64,000 nt of DNA from JAPLDA01 sp043787975 (GTDB lineage: Bacteria; Bacteroidota; Bacteroidia; AKYH767-A; 2013-40CM-41-45). The notes under the pieces are model-generated. The model had not been told where the DNA came from. It saw nothing but the letters and a program-made list of their open reading frames with translations, and made no database searches. A program made the position numbers and the translations under genes. Shown here piece after piece: positions 8,458 through 17,093 of the stretch. The stretch spans positions 1-64,000 of the forward strand of contig JAYVUK010000035.1 of assembly GCA_043787975.1 (NCBI GenBank), in the 5' to 3' direction. Numbering within the stretch: position 1 is the first letter of the stretch; every line of letters starts with the position of its first letter.

Positions 8458-9900
8458 CTAAAAATACAATTTGCAAACTACAATTGCAGTAAGCACACAC
8501 ACCAAATCAACGAGGAGCATGACAGAAAGTGTATAACGCGTTTCTTTCACATTCACTGAACCGAAATACAACGCGATCACATAAAAAGTAGTTTCTGCAG
8601 CACCCTGGAACAGACAAGAAAGCTGTCCTGTTAAACTATCTGGTCCGTACGTTTTCATCGCATCAAGCATAAACCCTCTCGAACCACCGGCACTAAACGG
8701 ACGCATCAATGCAACAGGAATGGAATTTGTCACCTGAGGATCTACATGAAACAGGTTGAGCACGGAAGTGATTCCATTCATCACCATATTCATCAAACCA
8801 GAATTGCGAAAAATACTGAGTGCAACCAGCATCGCGATCATATAAGGAAGTACGCGCACTCCTGTTGTGAAACCATCTTTCGCACCGGTGACAAACGAAT
8901 CAAAAATGTTTGTTTCCTTCTCTTTGAAAACTTTTTCGTGGATGATGCAATATACCACCACGGCAAGAATGATAAAGAGTAATACTCCATTGCTGAGATT
9001 TCCTGTGAAATGAAATTTTTCTATACTTCCGAGGCGCGTAATATAATAGAGCAACAACGCGATGATGGCGCTGATTCCTGTTACCAGGGAGATGATGATC
9101 CAGTTGATTAAGTTGATGCGCTGTTTGATGCTTACAAAGATGAGTGCAGCCAATGTTCCTACAAATGAAGTAATGATGCAGGGCAACATGATGTCAGCCG
9201 GATTGGAAGCATGTTGTGCTGCACGGTAACCAATGATAGACGTTGGAATGAGTGTAAGCCCCGCAGCATGCAAACACAAAAACATAATCTGGCTGTTCGA
9301 TGCTTTTGATTTATTTTCATTAGCTTCCTGCAAACTTTCCATTGCTTTCAATCCGAACGGAGTGGCGGCATTATCAAGACCTAAAAAATTAGCGGCGAAA
9401 TTCATCGTCATAAATCCATACGCAGGATGACCGGAAGGAAGCTCCGGAAAAATTTTCACAAAGAGCGGAGTCAAAAATTTTGCGAGCTTGTTGAGTGCAT
9501 TCGAATCACCAAGCAAGTGAAGAAGACCGCAGAAGAAAGTAAGATATCCGATTAACGGAAGCCAAAGATCCATGATTGTATTTTTGCATGTCATGAAAAT
9601 ACCATCAGCTTGTTGTTTACCGGCACATACCTGGACAATTCCGTTGTCATTCAGTTGATATAATGTATCACCAACCTGGACTCCATTTGCTCCAGCTCCT
9701 TTATTCACGATAATGCCTGCAAAAAATAAGGAGTCTTTATGCTGAAAATCGACAGCCGGAATTTCGGCCACTACTACAGCATCATTTTGTTTTCCATTGA
9801 CTACGTTGCCAATGGTATACAAGCGACCGGTGCCCAGGAGCATAAAAAGGTAGAGAATGCTTCCTGCAATAATAAAAGACCAAAACCTGCTTAATACCAT
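8458..9900 (-). CDS. SpmA-SpmB-like fused membrane protein (nucleoside-recognition/Gate domains)
   Basis: The protein has 480 residues with about 10 hydrophobic segments. After an N-terminal membrane segment and a soluble stretch (about 25-105) come two Gate-type halves. The first resembles SpmA (LPLIGYLTFFCGLLHLLGDS; MTMNFAANFLGLDNAATPFG, about 114-190). The second resembles SpmB (DGFTTGVRVLPYMIAMLVAL; RPFSAGGSRGFMLDAMK, about 345-430). In Bacillus these are two spore-maturation proteins. In non-sporulating Bacteroidota the fused form is common and its substrate is unknown. An AAGGA ribosome site lies directly before the ATG. It is probably transcribed separately from the porin gene, which has its own promoter. 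Confidence 0.82.
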   Translation of the reverse strand: MVLSRFWSFIIAGSILYLFMLLGTGRLYTIGNVVNGKQNDAVVVAEIPAVDFQHKDSLFFAGIIVNKGAGANGVQVGDTLYQLNDNGIVQVCAGKQQADGIFMTCKNTIMDLWLPLIGYLTFFCGLLHLLGDSNALNKLAKFLTPLFVKIFPELPSGHPAYGFMTMNFAANFLGLDNAATPFGLKAMESLQEANENKSKASNSQIMFLCLHAAGLTLIPTSIIGYRAAQHASNPADIMLPCIITSFVGTLAALIFVSIKQRINLINWIIISLVTGISAIIALLLYYITRLGSIEKFHFTGNLSNGVLLFIILAVVVYCIIHEKVFKEKETNIFDSFVTGAKDGFTTGVRVLPYMIAMLVALSIFRNSGLMNMVMNGITSVLNLFHVDPQVTNSIPVALMRPFSAGGSRGFMLDAMKTYGPDSLTGQLSCLFQGAAETTFYVIALYFGSVNVKETRYTLSVMLLVDLVCVLTAIVVCKLYF

Positions 9901-10072
9901 TCCTTTGTTATGATAGTTCCAGAAACTAAAAACGCAGACACAAGGAAATAAGAAATAGCCTGATCATGGATGGCTTCATTTAAAATGTATCAACAGGTGT
10001 TTTTTCACAACCTTCGGAATTTCTTTCATCCTTTTTCTCTTTCATTCTTTTCTTGATTTAATAGTTACATCT

Positions 10073-10088
10073 GGATATCTTTATATCC
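10073..10088. promoter_or_regulatory. short palindrome upstream of the methyltransferase
   Basis: GGATAT and ATATCC are separated by CTTT and lie 33 bases before the ATG at 10121. It could be an operator or a hairpin in the leader. It is short enough to occur by chance. Confidence 0.25.
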
Positions 10089-10120
10089 GATTAATAAGTT
10101 AAAATTAAAACCAAACGAAA

Positions 10121-11191
10121 ATGGAAACTACCACTGCATCACCAAAAACAAACGAAGCATCCGCGAAAACTCCTCAACTCAACCCTGAACACATCCTTCA
10201 AATCGGAACAGGATTCTGGGCTTCAAAAACATTACTTGCTGCACTGAAGTTTAAATTATTTACCGTGCTTGCAAAAGGCCCGCTGCCGGGATCTGAAATC
10301 AAAACCAAACTCGGATTGCATCAGCGGTCGTTGTATGATTTTTTGGACACACTCGTTGCACTCGGATTTTTACAGCGAGAAGGTTTGTACGACAAAGCTG
10401 TTTACAGCAACACTCCTGAGACTGATTTTTTCCTCGACAAGAACAAACCATCTTATGTAGGAGGAATTCTTGAAATGTGTAACAACCGTCTGTACCGTTT
10501 CTGGGGCGACCTGGAAGAAGGTTTAGTTACAGGGCAACCACAGAATGAAAGCAAGAACAGTACGTCCGGAAATCAATTCGATGACATTTACAGTAATCCT
10601 GAAACGCTTACTGAGTTTATGAAAGCGATGGCCGGTATCCAGATGGGATCATTCATGAGCTTTGCACACCAGTTTGATTTCTCCGGCTACAAAACATTGT
10701 GCGATGCAGGTGGAGCGATGGGAGTTCTCAGCGCTCAGGTTGCGTTGAATCATCCGCACATGCATTGCATAACGTATGATCTTCCAGCCGTGGAGACGAT
10801 TGCAAAACAAACCATCAATCATTTCAAAGTGAGCGATCGGGTTGAAGTACGTTCAGGAGATTTCTTTGCGGAGATTCCGAAAGCCGATGTGATTACGATG
10901 GGTAACATTCTTCACGACTGGGATGAAACAGAAAAACTGAAACTCTTCAAGAAAGCGTATGATTCATTACCTGTAGGCGGAGCATTTGTTTGCATTGAAG
11001 CCGTGATAGACAACGAAAGAAAGAAAAATGTTTTCGGTTTACTCATGTCACTCAACATGCTCATTGAAACCAAAGGCGGATCTGATTATACCATGAATGA
11101 TTTCACGCGCTGGGCAACACAAACCGGTTTCAAAAAGACTCAAATCATTCCTCTTGCCGGACCAACAAGCGCTGCCATCGCATATAAGTAA
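10121..11191 (+). CDS. SAM-dependent O-methyltransferase-like protein
   Basis: The protein has 356 residues. Residues about 25-100 form a helical, winged-helix dimerisation domain (FKLFTVLAKGPLPGSEI, LGLHQRSLYDFLDTLVALGF). The Rossmann domain follows, with the SAM-binding glycine motif DAGGAMG at 195-201, an acidic TYDLP at 218-222 and GNILHDWDE at 261-269. The His in HDW occupies the place of the catalytic base in plant-type O-methyltransferases and the acetylserotonin methyltransferase family. The substrate cannot be inferred. The first 20 residues are Thr/Ser/Lys-rich and probably disordered. The gene is monocistronic, with a strong terminator after it. Confidence 0.85.
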   Translation: METTTASPKTNEASAKTPQLNPEHILQIGTGFWASKTLLAALKFKLFTVLAKGPLPGSEIKTKLGLHQRSLYDFLDTLVALGFLQREGLYDKAVYSNTPETDFFLDKNKPSYVGGILEMCNNRLYRFWGDLEEGLVTGQPQNESKNSTSGNQFDDIYSNPETLTEFMKAMAGIQMGSFMSFAHQFDFSGYKTLCDAGGAMGVLSAQVALNHPHMHCITYDLPAVETIAKQTINHFKVSDRVEVRSGDFFAEIPKADVITMGNILHDWDETEKLKLFKKAYDSLPVGGAFVCIEAVIDNERKKNVFGLLMSLNMLIETKGGSDYTMNDFTRWATQTGFKKTQIIPLAGPTSAAIAYK

Positions 11192-11208
11192 GTACAAAAT
11201 TCATCCTC

Positions 11209-11247
11209 ACAGGTATTCCGGATCGTAATTCGGAATACCTGTTTTTA
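11209..11247 (+). terminator. terminator after the methyltransferase gene
   Basis: ACAGGTATTCCG (11209-11220) pairs perfectly with CGGAATACCTGT (11231-11242), with a 10-base loop and a T-rich tail. Confidence 0.88.
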
Positions 11248-11536
11248 TAGATATAAGAGGGATAAATACAACTATCTTTGTTTTTCTTTCCAAATAATTA
11301 GGATACGCCATACATTTGACGTAGATTTGTCCCACTTCTTTTAGAGAATCTTTTTGTAATAACCATTTCTCACTTTACATTTCGATTCATTATACTGTAT
11401 GTCCCGTACAACATTATAATTCCAAAAAAAAGTTACTAAGAGCAATCCGCCTTAGACGGATTAGCTCAATTATACAACGGTGTGTCCGAATAAGGATACA
11501 GTCGTTTCATGTTACTTAAAAACCATTAAAAAATTA
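11248..11536 (+). other. long leader region before the DEAD-box helicase gene
   Basis: No gene is seen. Three sequences match the -7 consensus TAnnTTTG (11273-11280, 11311-11318, 11322-11329), none with a clean -33 TTG. Transcription from them would give a 5' leader of roughly 200-250 bases. Two small hairpins lie near the gene: AATCCG/CGGATT (11444-11462) and GTGTCC/GGATAC around 11481-11498. Cold-shock helicase genes often have structured leaders of this size, but no known riboswitch was recognised. Confidence 0.4.
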
Positions 11537-12664
11537 ATGAAATTTTCAGATTTAAACCTCATAGACCCGTTGGTGGCGGCTTTGAGTAAAAAAGGTTATA
11601 CAGAACCCACACCCATTCAGCAACAAGCCATCCCTTCTTTATTGGAAGGCAAGGATATTTTTGGTTGCGCACAAACCGGCACCGGTAAAACGGCTGCCTT
11701 TGCCTTACCCATTTTACAATTGTTGTATGCAAAAAAGAATGAAGGCCGCAATCACATTAAAGCATTGGTGCTTGCACCGACCCGTGAACTGGCTTTGCAG
11801 ATTAACGAAAGTTTCAAGGCATACGGTGTCAATCTTGGTATCAAACACACGGTAGTTTTCGGAGGCGTGTCACAATTGACTCAAACCAATGCGCTGAAGA
11901 AAGGCGTCGACGTGTTAATTGCAACACCCGGACGCTTACTTGATCTGATGCAACAAGGTTTTATCAAATTGGATCACATCGAATTTTTTGTTCTTGACGA
12001 AGCCGACAGAATGTTGGACATGGGCTTTATCAACGACATAAAAAAGATCATTAAGAAGCTTCCTGCAAAAAAACAAACATTCTTCTTTTCGGCTACAGCA
12101 CCGGCAGAAATTATGGGGCTTGCAAATTCGCTGCTTCACAATCCTGTCAGAGTGAATGTCACTCCTGTGTCATCGGCTGCAACTATGGTGAAACAACTGG
12201 TCTATCATGTAAAGAAGGAAGATAAAAGAACCTTGCTTAGACATGTTATTAAAGAGGATTCCATCGAGCATGCATTGGTCTTTACACGAACCAAGCGCGG
12301 CGCTGACCGTGTTGCGAAAGAACTAAACAAAAACGGCATAAAAGCCGAAGCCATACACGGTGACAAGTCTCAAGGAGCGCGGGAACGTGCATTAAACGGG
12401 TTTAAAAAAAGGACTATCCGCGTCCTGGTAGCAACCGATATTGCCTCCCGCGGAATCGATGTGGACAAGCTGACTCACGTAATTAATTTCGAAATTCCGG
12501 AACAAGCTGAAACTTATGTGCATAGGATCGGTAGAACAGGTCGTGCGGGAGAATCAGGAACTGCATTATCTTTTTGCACAAACGAGGAATTGCCGTACCT
12601 TCGGGACATCCATAAATTGCTCAAGAAAAATATTGATGTGGTGAAATCACATCCTTACGCCTAA
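11537..12664 (+). CDS. DEAD-box ATP-dependent RNA helicase
   Basis: The protein has 375 residues from the ATG at 11537 (an in-frame GTG at 11480 is less likely). The family motifs occur in order: GYTEPTPIQ (Q motif, 20-28), AQTGTGKT (Walker A, 45-52), PTRELALQ, TPGRLLD, DEAD at 154-157, SAT at 185-187, then ARGIDVDKL-type and HRIGRTGRAG motifs in the second RecA-like domain. It unwinds short RNA duplexes using ATP in the cytoplasm. The protein ends soon after the second RecA-like domain, without the long basic tail of RhlE, CsdA or DbpA. A cold-shock protein gene follows 62 bases downstream, so the pair probably helps RNA folding at low temperature. Confidence 0.93.
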   Translation: MKFSDLNLIDPLVAALSKKGYTEPTPIQQQAIPSLLEGKDIFGCAQTGTGKTAAFALPILQLLYAKKNEGRNHIKALVLAPTRELALQINESFKAYGVNLGIKHTVVFGGVSQLTQTNALKKGVDVLIATPGRLLDLMQQGFIKLDHIEFFVLDEADRMLDMGFINDIKKIIKKLPAKKQTFFFSATAPAEIMGLANSLLHNPVRVNVTPVSSAATMVKQLVYHVKKEDKRTLLRHVIKEDSIEHALVFTRTKRGADRVAKELNKNGIKAEAIHGDKSQGARERALNGFKKRTIRVLVATDIASRGIDVDKLTHVINFEIPEQAETYVHRIGRTGRAGESGTALSFCTNEELPYLRDIHKLLKKNIDVVKSHPYA

Positions 12665-12726
12665 CCTTGCGAACAAAAGGTTATCATAATAAATAATAAG
12701 TAATAACAATTAAACAAGTAAGAAAA

Positions 12727-12918
12727 ATGAAAAACGGTACAGTAAAATTCTTCAATGAATCAAAAGGCTTCGGCTTTATTAAGGACGAGTCAAGCGGACA
12801 AGATATTTTTGTTCACTCATCCGGTTTAACTGAAAACATCCGCGAAAATGACAACGTGGTATTTGAAGTTGAACAAGGTAAAAAAGGATTAAACGCAGTG
12901 AACGTAAAACTCGCATAA
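12727..12918 (+). CDS. cold-shock protein, CspA family
   Basis: The protein has 63 residues, a single cold-shock domain. RNP1 is KGFGFI at 13-18 and RNP2 is DIFVHSS at 26-32. It binds single-stranded RNA and acts as an RNA chaperone. It follows the DEAD-box helicase by 62 bases and is followed by a strong terminator, which fits a two-gene RNA-remodelling operon. The sequence is complete and ordinary for the family. Confidence 0.95.
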   Translation: MKNGTVKFFNESKGFGFIKDESSGQDIFVHSSGLTENIRENDNVVFEVEQGKKGLNAVNVKLA

Positions 12919-12942
12919 TCTAACTTTCCTTTTACAGGACTT

Positions 12943-12981
12943 AAAAATCCCGGTCAGAAATTTCTGACCGGGATTTTTTTT
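12943..12981 (+). terminator. terminator after the helicase/cold-shock operon
   Basis: AATCCCGGTCAGAAA meets TTTCTGACCGGGATT as a near-perfect palindrome centred on 12960/12961. A T run follows. Confidence 0.9.
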
Positions 12982-13310
12982 GTACCGAAATTAATTTCCG
13001 TAAAGCTGATACCACTTTTTGTAACAATCTTCCATTTCTTGCTTTTCTAAATCCTGAAAAAAGCATTTTCAATTTGTTTTGTTATCAAACCTTACACTTT
13101 TCAAACCCTAAAAAAAAAAGAACGCTGTCACTCTATTTAAAAAATCCTGGCTACAGGAATTAAATATCCCTTAGTTATTCCTTTGACCGGATGAAATCCA
13201 CTTCAAACTTACAGTTGTAATCGACAGTATCTGATTCTCAGAAAACAGGCTCTACTTTCAAAGGTGATCTGCCGTAGAACATACTACCTAATCAAGATAG
13301 TATTCAGCTG
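12982..13310. other. gene-free stretch before the T9SS cluster
   Basis: About 330 bases with no credible reading frame, RNA gene or clear TAnnTTTG promoter on the plus strand. It must hold the promoter of the cluster that starts at 13311, but I could not identify it. Confidence 0.5.
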
Positions 13311-13607
13311 ATGAAAAAGTCCAACAACCCTCAAACGAGGCAGAGACAGCGTCAAAAAATGTCGCGCAAAACAATCGTGATTATCTGTGCATTCTCGCTT
13401 TCATGCATAGTGATCGGCCTCACGGTTTTCTTCAACATGTCGCATGTTGATCAGTCGAATGCATCCGTTAACAACCTGATCATGGTAGATGAACAAACAT
13501 TCACGACTGAAAAAACAATGGAAGCTCCGGTGGTTGTTCAGCGCCAGGCCACCAATGCAAAAACTGTCTTTGCAAAAAAAGTAAAAGTTGCTGCATCGCA
13601 TCAATAA
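13311..13607 (+). CDS. small single-pass membrane protein with the cluster's polybasic leader
   Basis: The protein has 98 residues. The first 20 are strongly basic (RQRQRQKMSRK at 10-20), followed by one hydrophobic segment (about 21-41) ending FFNMS. The remaining 55 residues are polar, with a Lys-rich end and no recognised domain. The leader resembles those of the proteins starting at 17094 (shared SNNPQ opening), 19712 (RQRQKLSRRTI) and 22424, but here it has no beta-helix body or T9SS sorting domain. It lies 22 bases before the next gene, so it is probably co-transcribed. It could be a remnant of a larger surface protein or a separate small membrane protein. Confidence 0.65.
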   Translation: MKKSNNPQTRQRQRQKMSRKTIVIICAFSLSCIVIGLTVFFNMSHVDQSNASVNNLIMVDEQTFTTEKTMEAPVVVQRQATNAKTVFAKKVKVAASHQ

Positions 13608-13629
13608 GCAAACACATCTTATCACACAC

Positions 13630-16600
13630 ATGATCAATCATCGCCCGAATATTAAACTCATCATCTTCAGCATTTGTATTTTCATTGGATGTATTTCCAA
13701 CACAGAAAATACGTATGCCACCGCGATCTCAACAGCGGCTTCCGGTGACTGGGCCGATCCGTCTACCTGGAGTCCAGCCGTCATTCCTTCTTCTTCTGAT
13801 GACATTACCATCGGAGCAGGACATGTGATAACAGTTCGTACCGACCAATTCACACATAACATCACGGTCTCATCAGGAGGAACATTGGTATGGTCGGGCA
13901 CAAAAACACTTTCCATCAGCGGAGCATTTACCGTGAATGGAACTGTTACAATGAATGGCGGAGACATTGCACTCTCCTCCACAAATACACCATTTATCCT
14001 CGGAGCTAATTCATTCTTTACCTGGGAACCGGCAACAAATACAGTTGGAGCTGCCACACTTTTTACAAACGGAATAGAAAATTTTTCTGCTTCCAGCACG
14101 CTCATCATTAAAGAATGGTATGACTATTCTGTACCAATCGGTTCTGTTGTTACCGGAAACTTCGGAAACCTCGAATTGAATTCTCTCAACTCATCGAACT
14201 TGATTGTTGAGTGGAATCAAAACAATTATTTTCAAACCCATAAGGTAATGGGAACGCTCACCATTGACCAAGGCTGGATTACACTCGACAAATCAGGCTC
14301 TATCAACAATACCGTTATTGGAAATATCGTATTGTCATCCATCAACGCTTCCTTGTATTGTCACAGCGGAACACATCCTTCATCCTTTACAGTTACAACA
14401 AGCTCTGTAACAAATAGCGGTGGAACTTTTTACGGATTGAATGATGGCAATGGAAACGTCACCATCAATGTCACCGGTAATTTTTCGAACATCGGGAATG
14501 TCAAAATTATCAATAACTCCGGAATCGGTGGAGTTAGCAATGGCAACGCCACATTGAATGTAAACGGAACATTTACGCAAAACACCGGTGACACGCGATT
14601 TGTTTACAATGTCACGACAGTTAATTCAGGAATATATTCTGCCACATTCGGATACTTGGTATTGAATGGCGGAATCTTTATGGGACAAACAGGTATTCAT
14701 GTTTCAAACGGAACATGCACACTCGCAATCACAAATGATTTCACCATCAACTTTTCCAACACGACCGATAAATTCAGGGGGACTTCTCTTTCCTCAATCG
14801 GATCCACGATGAATACTGCAAAGCTGAACCTGTCTGTCGGAGGAAATCTTTCGGTAAGCGGAGTATCAGCATCTGAATTTACAAGCTCGGCATCCTCCGG
14901 TAGTGAAACCATCACACTAAACGGAAATTTCCAGGTTAGCGGCACCACCTTATGTTTGAATTACGGGGCAACATCAGCCTATCATTCAACACAACTAACG
15001 ATTGCAGGCAACGTGTCAATAAACGGAGGAGGAACTTATTTTTCTCGTAACGGCGGAACAACAACAGGAACTATAAACGGGAACGTTTCAGTACTCTCTG
15101 GGAGCCTTACAGTGAAAGGGGATACCGGCACCGCTGCGATCACTGTAAATGGAAGCTTTAACCAAAGCGGTGGAAACTTTTACCTGCATAATAACATTAC
15201 ATCAATTACAGGAAACAGTATTTCATTCAGCATCAACGGTGATTTTACACAGTCTGCAGGCACCCTAAACTTTGATAATAATTCTTCTTCGATATCAGCC
15301 ACTCATTCAATCACTCTTCGGGGAGCCAATTACACCATCGGCGGCAGCGGATTAATCACACACTCAGGATCAGGAACATCACTTGCATTCGGACAATTGA
15401 ATTTCTCGCGAAGCGGAACAATCATTTTTAACAGAACGTCAATAGGTCATTATATCCGTCAAGTCAAACAAACTGTTTCAAATGGCTGTACGCTGGATAT
15501 TGGAACCGGGAGTGTACAGGTTTCTTCTCACGCAAATGCCGCAACGGACTATTTCAGAATTGCAACCGGAGGAATTGTGAATACAAGAAACAGCCAGATT
15601 GTTTCAAATGGTTTGTCAGCCTATTCCGGATTACAGGTTGATTCTGGTGGCACATTAAAAACATATAACACTTATGGATTATATAACAACACCTCAAATG
15701 CCTGTATCAATGCTTCAAATAATTTTGATTTTTATCTGCATGGATACAGCGTTATAGAATACAACGGAGTAAATAACCAAACCATTACCGGTTTGGGACA
15801 AGGCGTCGCAACAACAACAAATCACAAATACGGAATACTTCGAATTAATTTCAGCGGTGATGACAACACTGAATATGTTGCACCTGCTTCATCCAATGTA
15901 TTTGTCAGAACAAATCTTGACCTCGTGCATGGTGAATTCAATCTTAACGGGTTTACACTCACCATCGAGTCAGGATCTTCTTCTGCAATCACACGGACAA
16001 GCGGGTATATAAAAAGTGAAGTAGATGCTGCGATCAATACAAGCATTCTCTTGTGGAAAAGTTTAACAGCCGGCAATCATGAATTCCCATTTGGCATCAA
16101 TTCAACTTCCTACATCCCCGTAACATTCACGCCGCTCTCCGGGTATGGCGGAGATGTTTCAATCTCCACACGCGCAACTGCGGCTTCCGACAATGAACCC
16201 TTTGCTACGGGAGTGACAGACCTGCATACAAGTTCACTATCGGTAAGCGGAAATTCCGTGACCACAGAAGATGCAATTGATCGCTGGTGGAATATTAATG
16301 CAACCGGTTATACAGCCAATGTTGTGTTGACTTACAGAGGAATTGAAAACACTTCCGCTGCAGGAACCTATACGGATCCGGTGAGAGTTATTCAATGGAA
16401 CGGATCAAACTGGACTTTGCCCGGAGGCACGGGAATCGGAACAATAGCTTCTACCGGTACTGTTTCGGTAACCGTCAGTTCACCATTTACCGATTGGCTC
16501 GTTATCAGGGATCCTAACTCTTTGCCGATTTCGATTACAACATTCAATGCAGTTGCAGGAAAAACAGAAGTATACCTCAATTGGACCACAACAACAGAAA

Positions 16601-17085
16601 TAAACAACGATCATTTCAACGTGGAGCGAAGTGTAGATGGAGTTCACTTCGAAAGCATTCAACAAATTAGCGGAGCAGGGAATAGTTCCGCCAATCTGAA
16701 TTACAGTTTTACTGACAAATCTCCAGTCACGGGAACCCTCTATTATCGTCTCAAACAAACTGACTACGATGGTGTCTACCGATATTCTGAAATAAAAACC
16801 GTCAGGTTTCCGGATGAGAATTACAATGGCATTTCAATGGAAAATTTCGGACCGAATCCGTTTGAAAAGAATTTTTGGCTGAACTATCAACTGCGTGAAA
16901 AAGCATTGGTCACCTTTCAACTGACAACACAAACCGGACAGTTAGTTCATACAGAAGGAATAAATGCTAACGAAGGAATAAACCGGTATGAATTTACGGA
17001 TGAATCAAACCTAACTCCGGGTATATACATTTTAACAATACTATATAACGACAAAAAACTAACACAAAAGTTAATCAAGAAATAA
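13630..17085 (+). CDS. large beta-helix-like T9SS-sorted surface protein
   Basis: The protein has 1151 residues from the ATG at 13630. A TTG 42 bases upstream is in frame but overlaps the previous gene. A signal peptide with a short basic start (MINHRPNIKLIIFSICIFIG) precedes SGDWADPSTWSPAVIPSSSD, a surface-protein opening. About 750 residues of short Ser/Thr/Gly/Asn-rich repeats follow (SINGDFTQSAGTL, LTIAGNVSINGGG), typical of a right-handed beta-helix. Near the end comes a fibronectin-like module (EINNDHFNVERSVDG ... YYRLKQTDYDG), then a type A sorting domain (GPNPFEKNF, TPGIYILTI). It is probably an exported adhesin or matrix protein. The ligand is unknown. Eight bases separate it from the next gene. 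Confidence 0.85.
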   Translation: MINHRPNIKLIIFSICIFIGCISNTENTYATAISTAASGDWADPSTWSPAVIPSSSDDITIGAGHVITVRTDQFTHNITVSSGGTLVWSGTKTLSISGAFTVNGTVTMNGGDIALSSTNTPFILGANSFFTWEPATNTVGAATLFTNGIENFSASSTLIIKEWYDYSVPIGSVVTGNFGNLELNSLNSSNLIVEWNQNNYFQTHKVMGTLTIDQGWITLDKSGSINNTVIGNIVLSSINASLYCHSGTHPSSFTVTTSSVTNSGGTFYGLNDGNGNVTINVTGNFSNIGNVKIINNSGIGGVSNGNATLNVNGTFTQNTGDTRFVYNVTTVNSGIYSATFGYLVLNGGIFMGQTGIHVSNGTCTLAITNDFTINFSNTTDKFRGTSLSSIGSTMNTAKLNLSVGGNLSVSGVSASEFTSSASSGSETITLNGNFQVSGTTLCLNYGATSAYHSTQLTIAGNVSINGGGTYFSRNGGTTTGTINGNVSVLSGSLTVKGDTGTAAITVNGSFNQSGGNFYLHNNITSITGNSISFSINGDFTQSAGTLNFDNNSSSISATHSITLRGANYTIGGSGLITHSGSGTSLAFGQLNFSRSGTIIFNRTSIGHYIRQVKQTVSNGCTLDIGTGSVQVSSHANAATDYFRIATGGIVNTRNSQIVSNGLSAYSGLQVDSGGTLKTYNTYGLYNNTSNACINASNNFDFYLHGYSVIEYNGVNNQTITGLGQGVATTTNHKYGILRINFSGDDNTEYVAPASSNVFVRTNLDLVHGEFNLNGFTLTIESGSSSAITRTSGYIKSEVDAAINTSILLWKSLTAGNHEFPFGINSTSYIPVTFTPLSGYGGDVSISTRATAASDNEPFATGVTDLHTSSLSVSGNSVTTEDAIDRWWNINATGYTANVVLTYRGIENTSAAGTYTDPVRVIQWNGSNWTLPGGTGIGTIASTGTVSVTVSSPFTDWLVIRDPNSLPISITTFNAVAGKTEVYLNWTTTTEINNDHFNVERSVDGVHFESIQQISGAGNSSANLNYSFTDKSPVTGTLYYRLKQTDYDGVYRYSEIKTVRFPDENYNGISMENFGPNPFEKNFWLNYQLREKALVTFQLTTQTGQLVHTEGINANEGINRYEFTDESNLTPGIYILTILYNDKKLTQKLIKK

Positions 17086-17093
17086 ATTTTACT

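Noticed and set aside
11440..11510. tRNA-like wording (TAGCTCAATT) before the helicase
   Set aside because: No T-loop GTTCGA, no acceptor stem and no 7-bp pairing. It is a pair of small hairpins in the leader.
13588..13629. TTG start for the 13630 gene
   Set aside because: It overlaps the end of the previous gene, and the ATG at 13630 gives a proper signal peptide.
13638..14108. Minus-strand frame inside the large T9SS gene at 13630
   Set aside because: A mirror of Ser/Thr-rich codons. No start context.
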